This document shows, one piece after another, positions 26,286 to 35,232 of a stretch of 64,000 bases of DNA (positions are counted from its first letter, which is position 1; the number at the start of each line of letters is the position of its first letter). The stretch lies in assembly GCF_002305895.1 (NCBI RefSeq), contig NZ_CP022203.1:1776501-1840500 (forward strand). The letters run 5' to 3'. Under the pieces are notes generated by a model. It saw nothing but the letters and a program-made list of their open reading frames with translations. It did not search any database and was not told the DNA's origin. The translations under genes were made by a program, and so were the position numbers. The stretch is from Corallococcus macrosporus DSM 14697. Lineage in GTDB: Bacteria > Myxococcota > Myxococcia > Myxococcales > Myxococcaceae.

Positions 26286-26418
26286 GGGGACTCTCCGGTG
26301 GAGGGCGGGCGCGCGGCCCGCCGTTGTCGTTGCGCGCCAGGGGCACCCGTGGGCCCTGGTGTGGTGCCTCGTTGTTGGAGGCGTATTGGGAAGGGCGCGT
26401 CGTCTAGCGCGGCGCGGC

Positions 26419-26592
26419 CTACTCTTCGTTGAAGAGTTCTGCCCTCGCTCGGCCCCGAGCGCGCCGGTGCGCGAGGCGGGTGTCTCGGGTGTGGGCCCTC
26501 TTGGAGCGTCGGCTTCGGTATGTCTCGGCCGGGAACTTGTCGTGGCCCGGGCAACAGCCTTTGTCTTTGCGGGCAACTCCGTATGCTCTCAT
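26419..26592 (-). CDS. Small basic protein with Cys pair
   Basis: 57 residues: MRAYGVARKDKGCCPGHDKF, PAETYRSRRSKRAHTRDTRL, AHRRARGRARAELFNEE. Strongly basic with a CCPGH cluster that could bind metal. ATG 26592 is preceded by AAGAGA about 9 bases upstream and lies 40 bases downstream of promoter-like copy B, which supports expression. No family name known to me. Confidence 0.65.
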   Translation of the reverse strand: MRAYGVARKDKGCCPGHDKFPAETYRSRRSKRAHTRDTRLAHRRARGRARAELFNEE

Positions 26593-26631
26593 TGTTGCGT
26601 CTCTTGTGTCGGCGAGGGGTAGTCGCCCTTT

Positions 26632-26671
26632 GCGAAAGACATACATGCTCTGGTTCGCCATTGAAGCAAGC
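26632..26671 (-). promoter_or_regulatory. Accessory promoter-like repeat, copy B
   Basis: Same layout as copy A with CTTGCTTCAA, then GAGCATGTATGTC and TTTCGCA. It is 40 bases upstream of the 57-aa gene. The ISKra4 target duplication begins only 26 bases further upstream. Confidence 0.75.
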
Positions 26672-26707
26672 GCTGTCTGAGGGAGGAGCGCGAGGACCGT
26701 AGGAAGG

Positions 26708-28258
26708 GGTCTGGATCCGATCCTGAGCGCTGGGTGAGCTAACAAGCCATCGAGCGGTCGCGAGCCTGTTCATCGGCAAGGTGCGAGCCTTCGGGTGGGT
26801 TATCTCGACGGAGGTGTGCGCGTGTCGAAGGTGATGCTTGAGGTACCCGAGGAAGTCGCGAAGTTGCTCAAAGTCATGGAGGCGAAGCTGCGGCAGGAGG
26901 GCGCGGCGGGGAAAAGCTTCGGGGAAGTGGACCCGGAAGGCGCGTTGAAGGCCATTGATGAGGCGGCCGCGGCGTTGCAGTGCGATGCGAAGCGGAGGTT
27001 GCTTCAAGGCTACGACGTCGACGCCCCCCGTCTCCAACTCGCAGGCCAGCTCCACTCCCGGGTCGGCCGGTACACGGCGACGTACAAGACGCGGCAAGGG
27101 CCTGTCGAAGTAGAGCGAAGCCTCTATCGACAGGTAGGGGTGAGAAACGGGCCCACGGTGGACACCGTCAGCCTGCGCGCTGGGTGCGTGGCCGATGGGT
27201 GGATGCCCGAGGCGGCAGTGCCCATGGCGTACCTGCTGGCCCGGGGGACCTCGAGAGAGGCGGAAGCGACGGCGCGCCAGATGGGCGTGCTGCCCTACTG
27301 CCGAGCCTCGTTCGAGCGAGTGGGGCATGCGGTGGGAGCGCTGTACGGCGGCCAGCGGTCTCGGGTGGAGGCGGTGCTGGCCCAGGAGATGCGAGTGCCC
27401 CGAGGCACCCGCGGCGTGAGCGTCAGCATGGACAGGGTGGCCGTGCCGATGGAGGAGCCGAAGAAGCGGCCGGTGGGCCGCCCTCGCAAGGGCGCCCCCA
27501 CGCGCCCGGTGGACGTCGTCTGGCGCATGGCCTACGCCGCCTGCCTCACCTTCCATGACGCCCACGGCGAAGCCCTGGGCACCATCCGCTACGGACGGAT
27601 GCCACGGGGCCAGGCCCGAGAGGTGGCAGAACGCCTGGCCCGCGACGTCCAGGCCCTGGTTTCCAGGCGGCGCGGCCTGTACGTCGCCGTCCTCACCGAC
27701 GGTGCCCCTGAGTTGCACGCCTTGCTGGACGAGGCGCTGGCCACCCATGCCCCGGCGGCCAAGAAGCCGGTGCGTCTGGTGGACTTCTGGCACCTGATGG
27801 AGAAGCTCGGGGCTGCGGCTCGCGTGGTGGCTGGAGAAGAGACGACCTCCGCGCTGCGTGAGAAATGGAAGCTGTCCCTGCTCAACACGCCCGGGGCGGC
27901 GTGGGCCATTGCCATGGCGTTGCACGCCAGCGGCAAGCGGCATGTCGTCCTCGGTGACGGCAAACCGGTGCACGAGGCCCTCACCTACCTGGAGAACCAC
28001 GGCGAGCGAATGCACTATGCCGAGGCGCGCGCACGGGGACTTCCCATTGGCAGCGGCAACGTGGAGGCTACCTGCAAGTCTCTCGTCTCCCTGCGCATGA
28101 AGCGCCCTGGCGCCCGCTGGAAGGAGGCGTCCGGCCAGCACATCCTGGACTTGCGCGCCCTGGTGCTCTCGGAACGGTGGGACGCGGCCATGAACCTCAC
28201 GCTTGCGCCGCAGAGGGCCGAGGTACGGCGCGCAGCATGATCAGTATGGGAGCCACAC
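26708..28258. mobile_element. ISKra4-family insertion sequence
   Basis: Imperfect inverted ends at 26709-26726 and 28241-28258 (14 of 18 identical). An 11-base sequence CCGTAGGAAGG is present directly outside both ends (26697-26707 and 28259-28269), read as the target duplication. One plus-strand transposase gene fills the element. Confidence 0.82.
26822..28240 (+). CDS. ISKra4-family transposase
   Basis: 472 residues from GTG 26822, chosen because GGAGG lies 7 bases upstream. The family signature is near the C-terminus: ARGLPIGSGNVEATCKSLVS followed by LRMKRPGARWKEASGQHILD. Earlier are VAVLTDGAPELHALLDEAL with an acidic catalytic residue, and VRLVDFWHLMEKLGAAARVV. No internal stop. The stop codon lies only 18 bases from the right end of the element. 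Confidence 0.9.
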   Translation: MSKVMLEVPEEVAKLLKVMEAKLRQEGAAGKSFGEVDPEGALKAIDEAAAALQCDAKRRLLQGYDVDAPRLQLAGQLHSRVGRYTATYKTRQGPVEVERSLYRQVGVRNGPTVDTVSLRAGCVADGWMPEAAVPMAYLLARGTSREAEATARQMGVLPYCRASFERVGHAVGALYGGQRSRVEAVLAQEMRVPRGTRGVSVSMDRVAVPMEEPKKRPVGRPRKGAPTRPVDVVWRMAYAACLTFHDAHGEALGTIRYGRMPRGQAREVAERLARDVQALVSRRRGLYVAVLTDGAPELHALLDEALATHAPAAKKPVRLVDFWHLMEKLGAAARVVAGEETTSALREKWKLSLLNTPGAAWAIAMALHASGKRHVVLGDGKPVHEALTYLENHGERMHYAEARARGLPIGSGNVEATCKSLVSLRMKRPGARWKEASGQHILDLRALVLSERWDAAMNLTLAPQRAEVRRAA

Positions 28259-28321
28259 CCGTAGGAAGGTGCGGGCCCGGTGCCTGGGCTACTTCCTCGG
28301 GCCCCGGCGCCAGAGCAGGCA

Positions 28322-28343
28322 GGCGCCAGGGCTTCGTGGCGCC
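28322..28343 (-). terminator. Hairpin downstream of the amidoligase gene
   Basis: Stem GGCGCCA/TGGCGCC with 8-base loop, 13 bases after the stop codon at 28357. No T-tract. Confidence 0.45.
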
Positions 28344-28356
28344 CGCGAAGGCCTCG

Positions 28357-29322
<966 letters not shown>

Positions 29323-29361
29323 GGGGTTTGCCTCTCGCATTCGCGCGGGGTTGTGGCACCC

Positions 29362-29404
29362 GTCGCGAAACACATACACGCTCTTGTGTGCGAATGAAGC
29401 AAGT
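29362..29404 (-). promoter_or_regulatory. Accessory promoter-like repeat, copy C
   Basis: ACTTGCTTCATTCG, variable spacer, GAGCGTGTATGTG, TTTCGCG on the minus strand, 40 bases upstream of the amidoligase start. An upstream box AACCCCGCGTATTCTCGC at 29452-29473 matches that of copy A at nearly the same distance (47-48 bases). Confidence 0.8.
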
Positions 29405-29727
29405 CCGCTTCGACGGCCCGAAGGGTGGTTTTGGATGTGTTTGAGGGGGTTGCGAGAATACGCGGGGTTGCACGCTGGCGCCGGTGGATGGGAGCGGACG
29501 GACCGCCCGGATGGGGGGCGGCAGGCGGAATTCCAGTGTGTGTGATTGTCCTGGTGATAGGCCGGGATTGGTGGGGCGTGTGGGCGCGGACTCCCTCCGC
29601 CTTGCCCCCTGGTTCAGTCGGAGGAGCCGCCCGCCGGAGCCGGGCCGCTGGACTCCAGGGGCGGCGGGCTTTTGGTTCGGCAAGGAACCCGCGCGGTGCT
29701 GCGGCGCGGGTTCCTTGGCCCCTCCGC
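29405..29727. other. Intergenic, upstream box and terminator only
   Basis: About 320 bases. It contains the upstream box of promoter C and the terminator at 29681-29717. No gene seen. Confidence 0.5.
29681..29717 (-). terminator. Perfect 14-bp terminator hairpin
   Basis: Arms CAAGGAACCCGCGC and GCGCGGGTTCCTTG, 9-base loop, 10 bases beyond the stop of the gene at 29728. Confidence 0.75.
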
Positions 29728-30066
29728 TCAGCACCGCAGAGTGTCGAGGAGCATCATCCCGCGCATGGCCTCGGCCTCGTCGCCCTCGGCCAACTCCAGG
29801 TGGATGCGGCCGTGGGTCGGCGCATCAAGGCACTCGCTCTGGATAATCCACCGCTCGGTGGCGGGTGTTCTCAGCTCCAGGTCGGCTGAATAGGCGTGGA
29901 GCGCCGCCCTCAGATGTCGATGGGGGGTGCCTTTGGGTAGGACAACGTCGAGCTGCGGCTGAAGCGTTCCGTACCGACTCTTGGCGAGGATTACGCTCAG
30001 GTTGGCGTTCTGGAGGTCAAACACCGTTACCTGAACGATGCGGGGGGAGGGGAGTGGGGTTGCCAT
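29728..30066 (-). CDS. Hypothetical protein, paralogue of the 30596 gene
   Basis: 112 residues. The central part aligns with the neighbour at 30596-30958: LQPQLDVVLPKGTPHRHLRA against LQPEVEVAFPQGTSARQRNA, and ELRTPATERWIIQSECLD against ELRTPAQEHWLVESEVLD. The pair thus comes from duplication. Predicted alternating strands and helices; no family recognised. The ATG at 30066 lies 40 bases downstream of promoter-like copy D, and a perfect terminator follows, so it is a single-gene unit. Confidence 0.75.
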   Translation of the reverse strand: MATPLPSPRIVQVTVFDLQNANLSVILAKSRYGTLQPQLDVVLPKGTPHRHLRAALHAYSADLELRTPATERWIIQSECLDAPTHGRIHLELAEGDEAEAMRGMMLLDTLRC

Positions 30067-30106
30067 GGTGTGCATTCCTGTGGATTGGCGCGGAGCTTTG
30101 TTGCCC

Positions 30107-30149
30107 GTCGCGAAAGGCATACACGCTCTGGTGGGCGGGCGTATCAAGT
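30107..30149 (-). promoter_or_regulatory. Accessory promoter-like repeat, copy D
   Basis: ACTTGATACGCCC, then GAGCGTGTATGCC and TTTCGCG, 40 bases upstream of the gene at 29728-30066. A partial upstream box (AACCCCGGATAATA) is at 30173-30190. Confidence 0.7.
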
Positions 30150-30251
30150 CCTCTCTGCTGTTTTGGGCGTATGTATTATCCGGGGTTGGGAGGGGACGCT
30201 GCTCTGGGGGACGTGTATGGCGGGGAGGTAGAGCATTCGCGCGTCCCTATC

Positions 30252-30286
30252 GCAGCCCAGCAGCCCCCTTGACTGGGGGCGGCTGC
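30252..30286 (-). terminator. Terminator of the small gene at 30289
   Basis: Inner stem GCCCCC/GGGGGC with TTGACT loop, outer stem GCAGCC/GGCTGC. It lies 2 bases after the stop codon. Confidence 0.6.
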
Positions 30287-30288
30287 GG

Positions 30289-30474
30289 CTACGTTGCCTC
30301 CTTGGCTATCGGGGTGGACTTCGCGTCCTCCTGTGCGGCTCGAATCTTCATGAGCTTGTCGATGATTTCCGCCTTCCTGGTTTCCTCCAGGTAGGGAAAG
30401 CTGTTTCCGGTGTCGATGACGTAACGGCGCAGCTTCTTGACGGTCATTGCTTCCAATTCGCTGCGTGTCTTCAT
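30289..30474 (-). CDS. Small SAP/HeH-like protein
   Basis: 61 residues: MKTRSELEAMTVKKLRRYVI, DTGNSFPYLEETRKAEIIDK, LMKIRAAQEDAKSTPIAKEAT. The first 45 residues have the helix-loop-helix pattern of SAP or HeH domains (MTVKKLRRYVI ... TRKAEIIDKLMKI), which bind DNA or RNA ends. It is a separate small gene in the accessory set and resembles the repeated unit in the protein at 30967. A terminator follows at once. Confidence 0.65.
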   Translation of the reverse strand: MKTRSELEAMTVKKLRRYVIDTGNSFPYLEETRKAEIIDKLMKIRAAQEDAKSTPIAKEAT

Positions 30475-30595
30475 GTTGTTCCTGCAGGTGTGTTGACGCG
30501 GGGTTGGGAGTGGCTCGGGTGCGCGCGTTGCGCGCGCGTCCAGGGGAGTGGTTTGGGCAGGGGCAGTGGCTCGCGCTGCCGCCCGCCTAGCCATG

Positions 30596-30958
30596 TCATC
30601 GGAGGGCGCTTTGCAGGACTTGCAGCCCTCGCTCTGCCTCGTCACGAGTTGGCCGAGGGCCACCGACGCCGAGTAACAGCAGGTAGACGCGGCTTCTGAG
30701 CCCGTCGTCGAGCACCTCAGATTCAACGAGCCAGTGCTCTTGCGCTGGGGTGCGCAGCTCTACCTGCGTGGCAAGGAGGAGGAGGGCCGCATTGCGTTGC
30801 CGCGCGGAGGTGCCCTGCGGGAAGGCAACTTCGACTTCGGGCTGCAGCTCTGCGCCGGAGTCAGGGAGGGCCAGCCTCACTTCCACGCGGGCGCCCGCGA
30901 GCGCCTTGCGAAGCGCCACCGACACGAGGGCGTCGGTGGCTTGTTCCTTCGTCGCCAT
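30596..30958 (-). CDS. Hypothetical protein, paralogue of the 29728 gene
   Basis: 120 residues (MATKEQATDALVSVALRKAL). Shares the central block with the 112-aa protein at 29728 (see that entry), with an extra N-terminal helix. No family recognised. Its start is 9 bases downstream of the stop of the RHH-type gene at 30967, so the two are likely co-transcribed. Confidence 0.72.
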   Translation of the reverse strand: MATKEQATDALVSVALRKALAGARVEVRLALPDSGAELQPEVEVAFPQGTSARQRNAALLLLATQVELRTPAQEHWLVESEVLDDGLRSRVYLLLLGVGGPRPTRDEAERGLQVLQSALR

Positions 30959-30966
30959 GCTGGGCC

Positions 30967-31584
30967 TCACTCCTCAGTCTTCGGAGCAAAGTGCGCGGCG
31001 GCCTCGGTGGCGCCCATGGCCTTGAGTTCCCGGTAGACCGCCTGCCGGAAGAAGCGAGTCCTGCTCGGCAGGCCCGCGTCGCGCCAGGCCTTGTCCAGGG
31101 CCTTGAGGGCCTCGTCTTCGAAGGAGAGCGGGATGACGCGCTTGCCGTCCTCGCGCACCTTCAGCTCGCGCTCGGGACGCGGGCCCACCTTGATTCGCCC
31201 GGCCTCCGCCTCCCGAATCTTCCACTTGAGGTAGGGGACGTCTCGGCTACCCGTCGGGCGTCCCACGACTTCGAGGTACTTCGCCTGCAACTCCTCCAGC
31301 GACATGGCAGCGAAGCGCCCGCGCCGAGGGGCGGGCTGCGTGCCTGCGGCCGGGGTGGCGGCCGGTGATGCGGGCGCCGGAGGCGCGCTGAGGGCGGCGG
31401 CCTTCGCCCGGCGGGAGGGGCTGCGCTGCTTCTTCGCGGCGAGGGACTCCTCGATGCGGCGGATGAGGTACTTCTTGTTGGGGCTGCGCGTCTCCTCGCC
31501 CACCACTTCGCGGTAGCGGGCGCGCAGCTCCGTCAGGTTCATGGACTCCAGCTTCTTCGTCTTCGGGGCGGTGGTGCGGGGCAT
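30967..31584 (-). CDS. Protein with duplicated SAP-like unit and C-terminal RHH-like region
   Basis: 205 residues from ATG 31584. Two similar segments: MNLTELRARYREVVGEETRS with LIRRIEESLA (15-50), and MSLEELQAKYLEVVGRPTGS with LKWKIREAEAG (95-130). Each is a short helix-loop-helix like those in DUF2924/HeH proteins. An Ala/Pro linker separates them. The C-terminus (VIPLSFEDEALKALDKAW, SRTRFFRQAVYRELKAMG) resembles a ribbon-helix-helix DNA-binding domain. A DNA-binding regulator or structural protein is likely; target unknown. Confidence 0.72.
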   Translation of the reverse strand: MPRTTAPKTKKLESMNLTELRARYREVVGEETRSPNKKYLIRRIEESLAAKKQRSPSRRAKAAALSAPPAPASPAATPAAGTQPAPRRGRFAAMSLEELQAKYLEVVGRPTGSRDVPYLKWKIREAEAGRIKVGPRPERELKVREDGKRVIPLSFEDEALKALDKAWRDAGLPSRTRFFRQAVYRELKAMGATEAAAHFAPKTEE

Positions 31585-31698
31585 GGTGGTGTTTTCCTTT
31601 CCGGGCCGTGGGTACACGTCTGCCGTTCACGAGGGCGGCCCGGCGGCCCTCATGCGCTGGCGCCCCGGTGGGCGGGGCATGGTTGGTGAGAGGAGGCG

Positions 31699-31923
31699 CT
31701 ACTTGCTGCGGGCGTTGCTGGCGGCACTCAGGCCGGCCTGATAGGCGGCTTCGAGAGCCTCCTTCAGGCGCCACACTGCCACCTCGTGAAAGTCGAGGCT
31801 GTCGCTGCTGCGTGTCTTCAAGGTTTTGATGTTCAGCGTCTCGCGAGCAATGCGCTCAAAGGTTTCTTGGAGGGCCGGGTCGGGCTTCGCGGTGGCTGAG
31901 GTGTGTGGCCTGCGGGGTGCCAT
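31699..31923 (-). CDS. DUF6900-like small protein
   Basis: 74 residues. The conserved block IARETLNIKTLKTRSSDSLD followed by FHEVAVWRLKEALEAAYQAG matches the small DUF6900 family, found on plasmids, phages and in accessory regions near anti-restriction genes. Biochemical role unknown. The ATG at 31923 lies about 34 bases downstream of promoter-like copy E. Confidence 0.75.
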   Translation of the reverse strand: MAPRRPHTSATAKPDPALQETFERIARETLNIKTLKTRSSDSLDFHEVAVWRLKEALEAAYQAGLSAASNARSK

Positions 31924-31954
31924 TGTTTCATCCCTTGGTGCGCCGTTGGGTGGC

Positions 31955-31997
31955 GCGCGTGAGGCATACACGCTCTGTCTTGCGCGTATGGCAAGTC
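31955..31997 (-). promoter_or_regulatory. Accessory promoter-like repeat, copy E
   Basis: TGACTTGCCATACG, then GAGCGTGTATGCC and TCACGCG, upstream of the DUF6900-like gene. Its distal end overlaps the stop codon of the frameshifted gene at 31996. Confidence 0.7.
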
Positions 31998-32291
31998 ATT
32001 GTGCGCTGGGATTGTTCAGGTGCGCGAAGCACTCCAGGTCGATGGCTCGTGGGTCGACATGCACAAAGCTGGTGCTGCCATCCAAGAGGACAGGCGCCGC
32101 GTCGATGCAGTCCTCGGCCGTGACGCCCCGAGGCGCGCCAGCTTCTCGTCCGTGTTCACGTAGTAGTCGTCTGCGTCCGGATTGGCGTCAGGGCGAGTGC
32201 CGCCGCGCAACACGGCGAAGATGCGGACCTTCTCCCCCTGGAGGCCGGGGATTTTGTTGCCGAGGTAGATGGTTTCGGTGCCGATAATCAT
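31996..32291 (-). CDS. Hypothetical protein with an apparent -1 frameshift
   Basis: Frame 1 starts MIIGTETIYLGNKIPGLQGE and runs to DDYYVNTDEKLARLG; beyond that it becomes Arg/Ser-rich nonsense. In the -1 frame the sense sequence continues as VTAEDCIDAAPVLLDGSTSF, VHVDPRAIDLECFAHLNNPS, AQ, ending at 31996. The switch falls on GGGG at 32126-32129 (minus strand). One lost G, a sequencing error or genuine slippage could each explain it. The joined product is about 97 residues, family unknown. Promoter-like copy F lies 31 bases upstream. Confidence 0.6.
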
Positions 32292-32321
32292 AGGTGTCTC
32301 CCTGGCGCGCAGTTGGGTGGC

Positions 32322-32363
32322 GCGCGAAGACATACACGCTCCATCTTCGAGACATAGCAAGTC
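32322..32363 (-). promoter_or_regulatory. Accessory promoter-like repeat, copy F
   Basis: ACTTGCTATGTC, then GAGCGTGTATGTC and TTCGCGCG, 31 bases upstream of the gene at 32291. On the plus strand, 32425-32440 carries a similar AGTGTATGTCTATCGA that may be a stray or inverted copy. Confidence 0.72.
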
Positions 32364-32435
32364 GAGGAGCGAGGGATTCCGGCCGCCCGGGGCACGGTGG
32401 GCGCGGGAGTGCTCGGTTTCGCTGACAGTGTATGT

Positions 32436-32873
32436 CTATCGACTGGACGCGTCCGGGGCGCGGGGCTCCTCATCGGGCGACACCTCGATGCGCAAGCCCT
32501 GCGGAAACCAGCGCTCGCGAGCCTCCTGCGAAAGGGGCCGCATCAGCACCTTGCCGGCGGTGCCTCTCTTGGGCTTGAGCACCGCGTGCAGGCGCCCGCG
32601 CTGGACCAACTCGGCATGGAGGTGGCCGACGAGGAGCCGATGCAGGTGCCCGAAGCTGCCTGGCGCGGGATGCTCCGGTTCACCCTCCGGCGCGCGGATG
32701 AGGAACTCGGTGGAGCGGCAGGCGGGACAGGGCGGGAGCTGGACGAGGCCGTCGTCCACGTCCTCGCGACGCGCGACGCCCACCTCCAGGGTGCCAAGGG
32801 AGAGGCGATTGCCGCTGCCGCACCGGGCGCAGCGTTGAAGCACGTCTTCGGCAGTGACTTCGTGAATGGCCAT
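32436..32873 (-). CDS. Zinc-ribbon protein
   Basis: 145 residues: MAIHEVTAEDVLQRCARCGS, with CARC and CPAC pairs 33 residues apart forming a zinc ribbon. The second half is mixed (GSFGHLHRLLVGHLHAELVQ). Function unknown. The start is 8 bases downstream of the tail-fibre stop, so it is the last gene of the structural operon and could assist fibre assembly (inference). Confidence 0.68.
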   Translation of the reverse strand: MAIHEVTAEDVLQRCARCGSGNRLSLGTLEVGVARREDVDDGLVQLPPCPACRSTEFLIRAPEGEPEHPAPGSFGHLHRLLVGHLHAELVQRGRLHAVLKPKRGTAGKVLMRPLSQEARERWFPQGLRIEVSPDEEPRAPDASSR

Positions 32874-32881
32874 GGGCGTCC

Positions 32882-34792
32882 TTACGCGACAGCGGTGTAC
32901 GAGCCGAACCAGTACGTTGCGGCGAGGCCTGGGAGGTTTTGGTGGCTGTAGAAGGCGAAGCCGTCTCTGTCGGGCACCATGACGGTGGGGTTGCCGACGA
33001 AGCTGCCGCTGGTGGCGTAGGGGGAGAGGGTGATGGAGGAGGGCACGCCAGGAAAGCGACTGCGGAACGTCACCGAGCCTCCCCCGGACAGGTTGTCGTG
33101 CGCGGCGGTGTCGCTATTGCTGTACTGGAGGCCGAGCCGGCCCACCTCGCGCACGCTGCCCGCCAGCTCGAAGGAGGTGTTGTTGGCGGTGCTACTCAGG
33201 GGGAGTCGCAAGGTGCGCGTCCAGGAGGCGAAGGTGGCGGTGAGGCTGGCGTCGTGGAGGAACTCCACCTCGTTGCGCGAGAGGCGGAAGCCGGCGGCTG
33301 CGGCGCCGGTGGTGTCCCGGGCCCAGGCGCTCCCATTCCAGGCGGCGTTGAGGGTGAACCACACCGAGTCGCTGTCGGCGTAGAGGCGCAGCCGCGCGGC
33401 GACGCCGCCCGCGCCCTGGGCGTCGAGGAGGAGGACGCGGCCGGAGCCGAGGACGGGCTGGAGGATGGCCTTGTGCTGGCCCGCCGCCGCCTCGTTGCCG
33501 CGGAAGTGCCCGCCGCCGAAGGCCGCGAGGACTTCGGCGAGGGCGGACTCGACGGTGCCCGCCGTCAGCAGGTTGCCCGCGTCCGCGACGGAGATGGCGG
33601 AGGCTGCGTGGGCCCCCACGGCCTGGGTGACATGTCCGTTGAGGAAGCCCAGCAGCGCGGCCACCTGCTGCCGCAGATTTCCGGCGGCGAGGGCGTGGGG
33701 CGTCCCGGCCAGCACGTCTCCTCCGACGCGAGACGCACCAGGGCTTCCGGCCGTCGTCTCTCCGAGGCGGGTGACGACCTCCTGGAGTTGAGCCTGGACG
33801 CTGGTGGCGGCAACGTAGCCATGGGGCGAAGCGGCGATGGCGCTGGCGTGGTGGGCCCCGGTAGCCGCGCCCTGGTGGGCGTTGAGGAAGCCCAGCAGCG
33901 AGGAGAGCTGCGCGTCCACGGTGCTCGCAGGCAGGAGGTTGGGCGTGCCGGGCACCGCGTCCGCGCCCACGCGGGAGGCGCCCGGTGTGCCGGAGGCGGC
34001 CGAGGAGAGCTTGTCCGCGACTTCGTCTACCGCCTCCTGCACAGTGGTGGAGGTGATGAAGCCATGGGGCGCGTAGTCCACGGCACTCGCCTCGTGCCTC
34101 CGGGCGGCGCCGGAGAAGTGTCCGGCCAGCTCGGCGTCCACCTCGTCCAACGTCGCCTGCACCGTGTCCGCGCTGGGGCTCAGCACGGCCCATGTGCCGC
34201 TTTCCACGGCCACGGAGGTGCCGCGCGCGAAGATGAAGGCTTGGCGGCGCGAGGTGTCCAAGTCCGCGGCGAGAATCTGCGTCTGCCCCGGGCGGCGCCG
34301 GACGTCACACAGCAGCAGCTCGTCGGGCTGGAGGGCGGGCTTGGGCGCCTGGCCGACGGGGCCCTCCGGCGCCTGGCGCACCACCAGCTCGAAGGACTCG
34401 TCGCGGCGGAAGTACACCTGCTGGGAGTTGCCGTCCGTGCGTGGCTCGGACAGCAGGCGGGTGAAGCGCAGGAAGATGCCCACCCACCGCTCGCTGCCCG
34501 AGGTGGAGACGTCGGTGGGGATGCCCGACAAGTCCACTGCGCAGTCCACCGTTTGCCCGGTGCCGAAGAAGATGCGCTGGCCGAGGTTGTCGTAGGCGCG
34601 GCCCGGGGCCGTCAAGTCGACGGAGAGGTTGGGCACCGGGGAGTGCGGCGCGGGCACCGCCCCGGAGATGACGCCGTGGACACCCAAGTCCGAGGCGAGG
34701 TTTCTGTCTGCCTGCTCCAACTGCGCGAAGGCCAAGTCCAGCTCGGCCTCCGTCACGCGCTGCCTGAAGAAAAAATCCAGCCGGTTACTCAT
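32882..34792 (-). CDS. Tail fibre/adhesin-like protein with internal repeats
   Basis: 636 residues, MSNRLDFFFRQRVTEAELDL. Residues 1-200 are the conserved attachment region. Residues 215-430 contain three ~80-residue repeats with shared phrases: HEASAVDYAPHGFITSTTVQ, HHASAIAASPHGYVAATSVQ, and GASRVGADAVPGTPNLLPAS beside GASRVGGDVLAGTPHALAAG. The C-terminal 180 residues are beta-rich, probably the receptor-binding tip. GGAGGG precedes the ATG, and a conserved late promoter-like element lies at 34814-34845. The extra copy of the first codons at 37060 comes from a duplication. Confidence 0.8.
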   Translation of the reverse strand: MSNRLDFFFRQRVTEAELDLAFAQLEQADRNLASDLGVHGVISGAVPAPHSPVPNLSVDLTAPGRAYDNLGQRIFFGTGQTVDCAVDLSGIPTDVSTSGSERWVGIFLRFTRLLSEPRTDGNSQQVYFRRDESFELVVRQAPEGPVGQAPKPALQPDELLLCDVRRRPGQTQILAADLDTSRRQAFIFARGTSVAVESGTWAVLSPSADTVQATLDEVDAELAGHFSGAARRHEASAVDYAPHGFITSTTVQEAVDEVADKLSSAASGTPGASRVGADAVPGTPNLLPASTVDAQLSSLLGFLNAHQGAATGAHHASAIAASPHGYVAATSVQAQLQEVVTRLGETTAGSPGASRVGGDVLAGTPHALAAGNLRQQVAALLGFLNGHVTQAVGAHAASAISVADAGNLLTAGTVESALAEVLAAFGGGHFRGNEAAAGQHKAILQPVLGSGRVLLLDAQGAGGVAARLRLYADSDSVWFTLNAAWNGSAWARDTTGAAAAGFRLSRNEVEFLHDASLTATFASWTRTLRLPLSSTANNTSFELAGSVREVGRLGLQYSNSDTAAHDNLSGGGSVTFRSRFPGVPSSITLSPYATSGSFVGNPTVMVPDRDGFAFYSHQNLPGLAATYWFGSYTAVA

Positions 34793-34962
34793 GCCTGCAC
34801 CCTCCAGAGGAAGGCAAAGGCAGGGCGCGAGAAATCGGGGACATCCCGCAGGGCGTTCAGTGCAGCGTCGTCGTGTCGCCCAGCTCACTGAGCCCCAGCT
34901 CCCAGTGCTCCGGGAGAATGGACGGCAGGGGCTCCACGAGGTCCACGAAGTGGGTGTGGGCG
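34763..34962. repeat. ~195-bp direct duplication, copy 1
   Basis: Closely similar to 37050-37243. It contains the first codons of the fibre gene, the promoter-like element and a remnant of the 3' end of tail protein I ([18 protein letters not shown]). The two copies flank the plus-strand gene at 35233. Confidence 0.88.
34814..34845 (-). promoter_or_regulatory. Late promoter-like element, copy 4
   Basis: ATGTCCCCG, 14 bases, GCCTTTG on the minus strand. It ends 22 bases before the fibre gene ATG. See also 37095, 44245, 53166 and 63925. Confidence 0.75.
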
Positions 34963-35232
34963 AGCTGTGCGGAGGCGCCGGGGGAATGAGCGGCCCCCCC
35001 CCCAGCCGTCATTCGTGCCGTAGCGAGGCGTTCAAGGGGTGGGGTGATTTGGACCTGGAGGAGGGACTCGTCGACGCGTTCCTCGCCTCGGCGAAACGGG
35101 GGACTGCGTCGGGAAGTCCGAATGGGGCAAGGAGACGAAGAGCCTGGCCGCTGCAGATGGCGCTGGTCTTGCTCGCACTAAGCGAGAATCGCGCTCTGCG
35201 CTTCATACGGGACCCAAGTACCATTCGGAAGC

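Noticed and set aside
26012-28141. 709-residue minus-strand frame spanning ISKra4 and GGCT A
   Set aside because: Crosses the IS boundary and lacks motifs; antisense of the transposase.
32939-34891. 650-residue plus-strand frame over the tail fibre gene
   Set aside because: Antisense shadow of the repeat-rich fibre gene (Gly/Val/Glu-rich, no domain).
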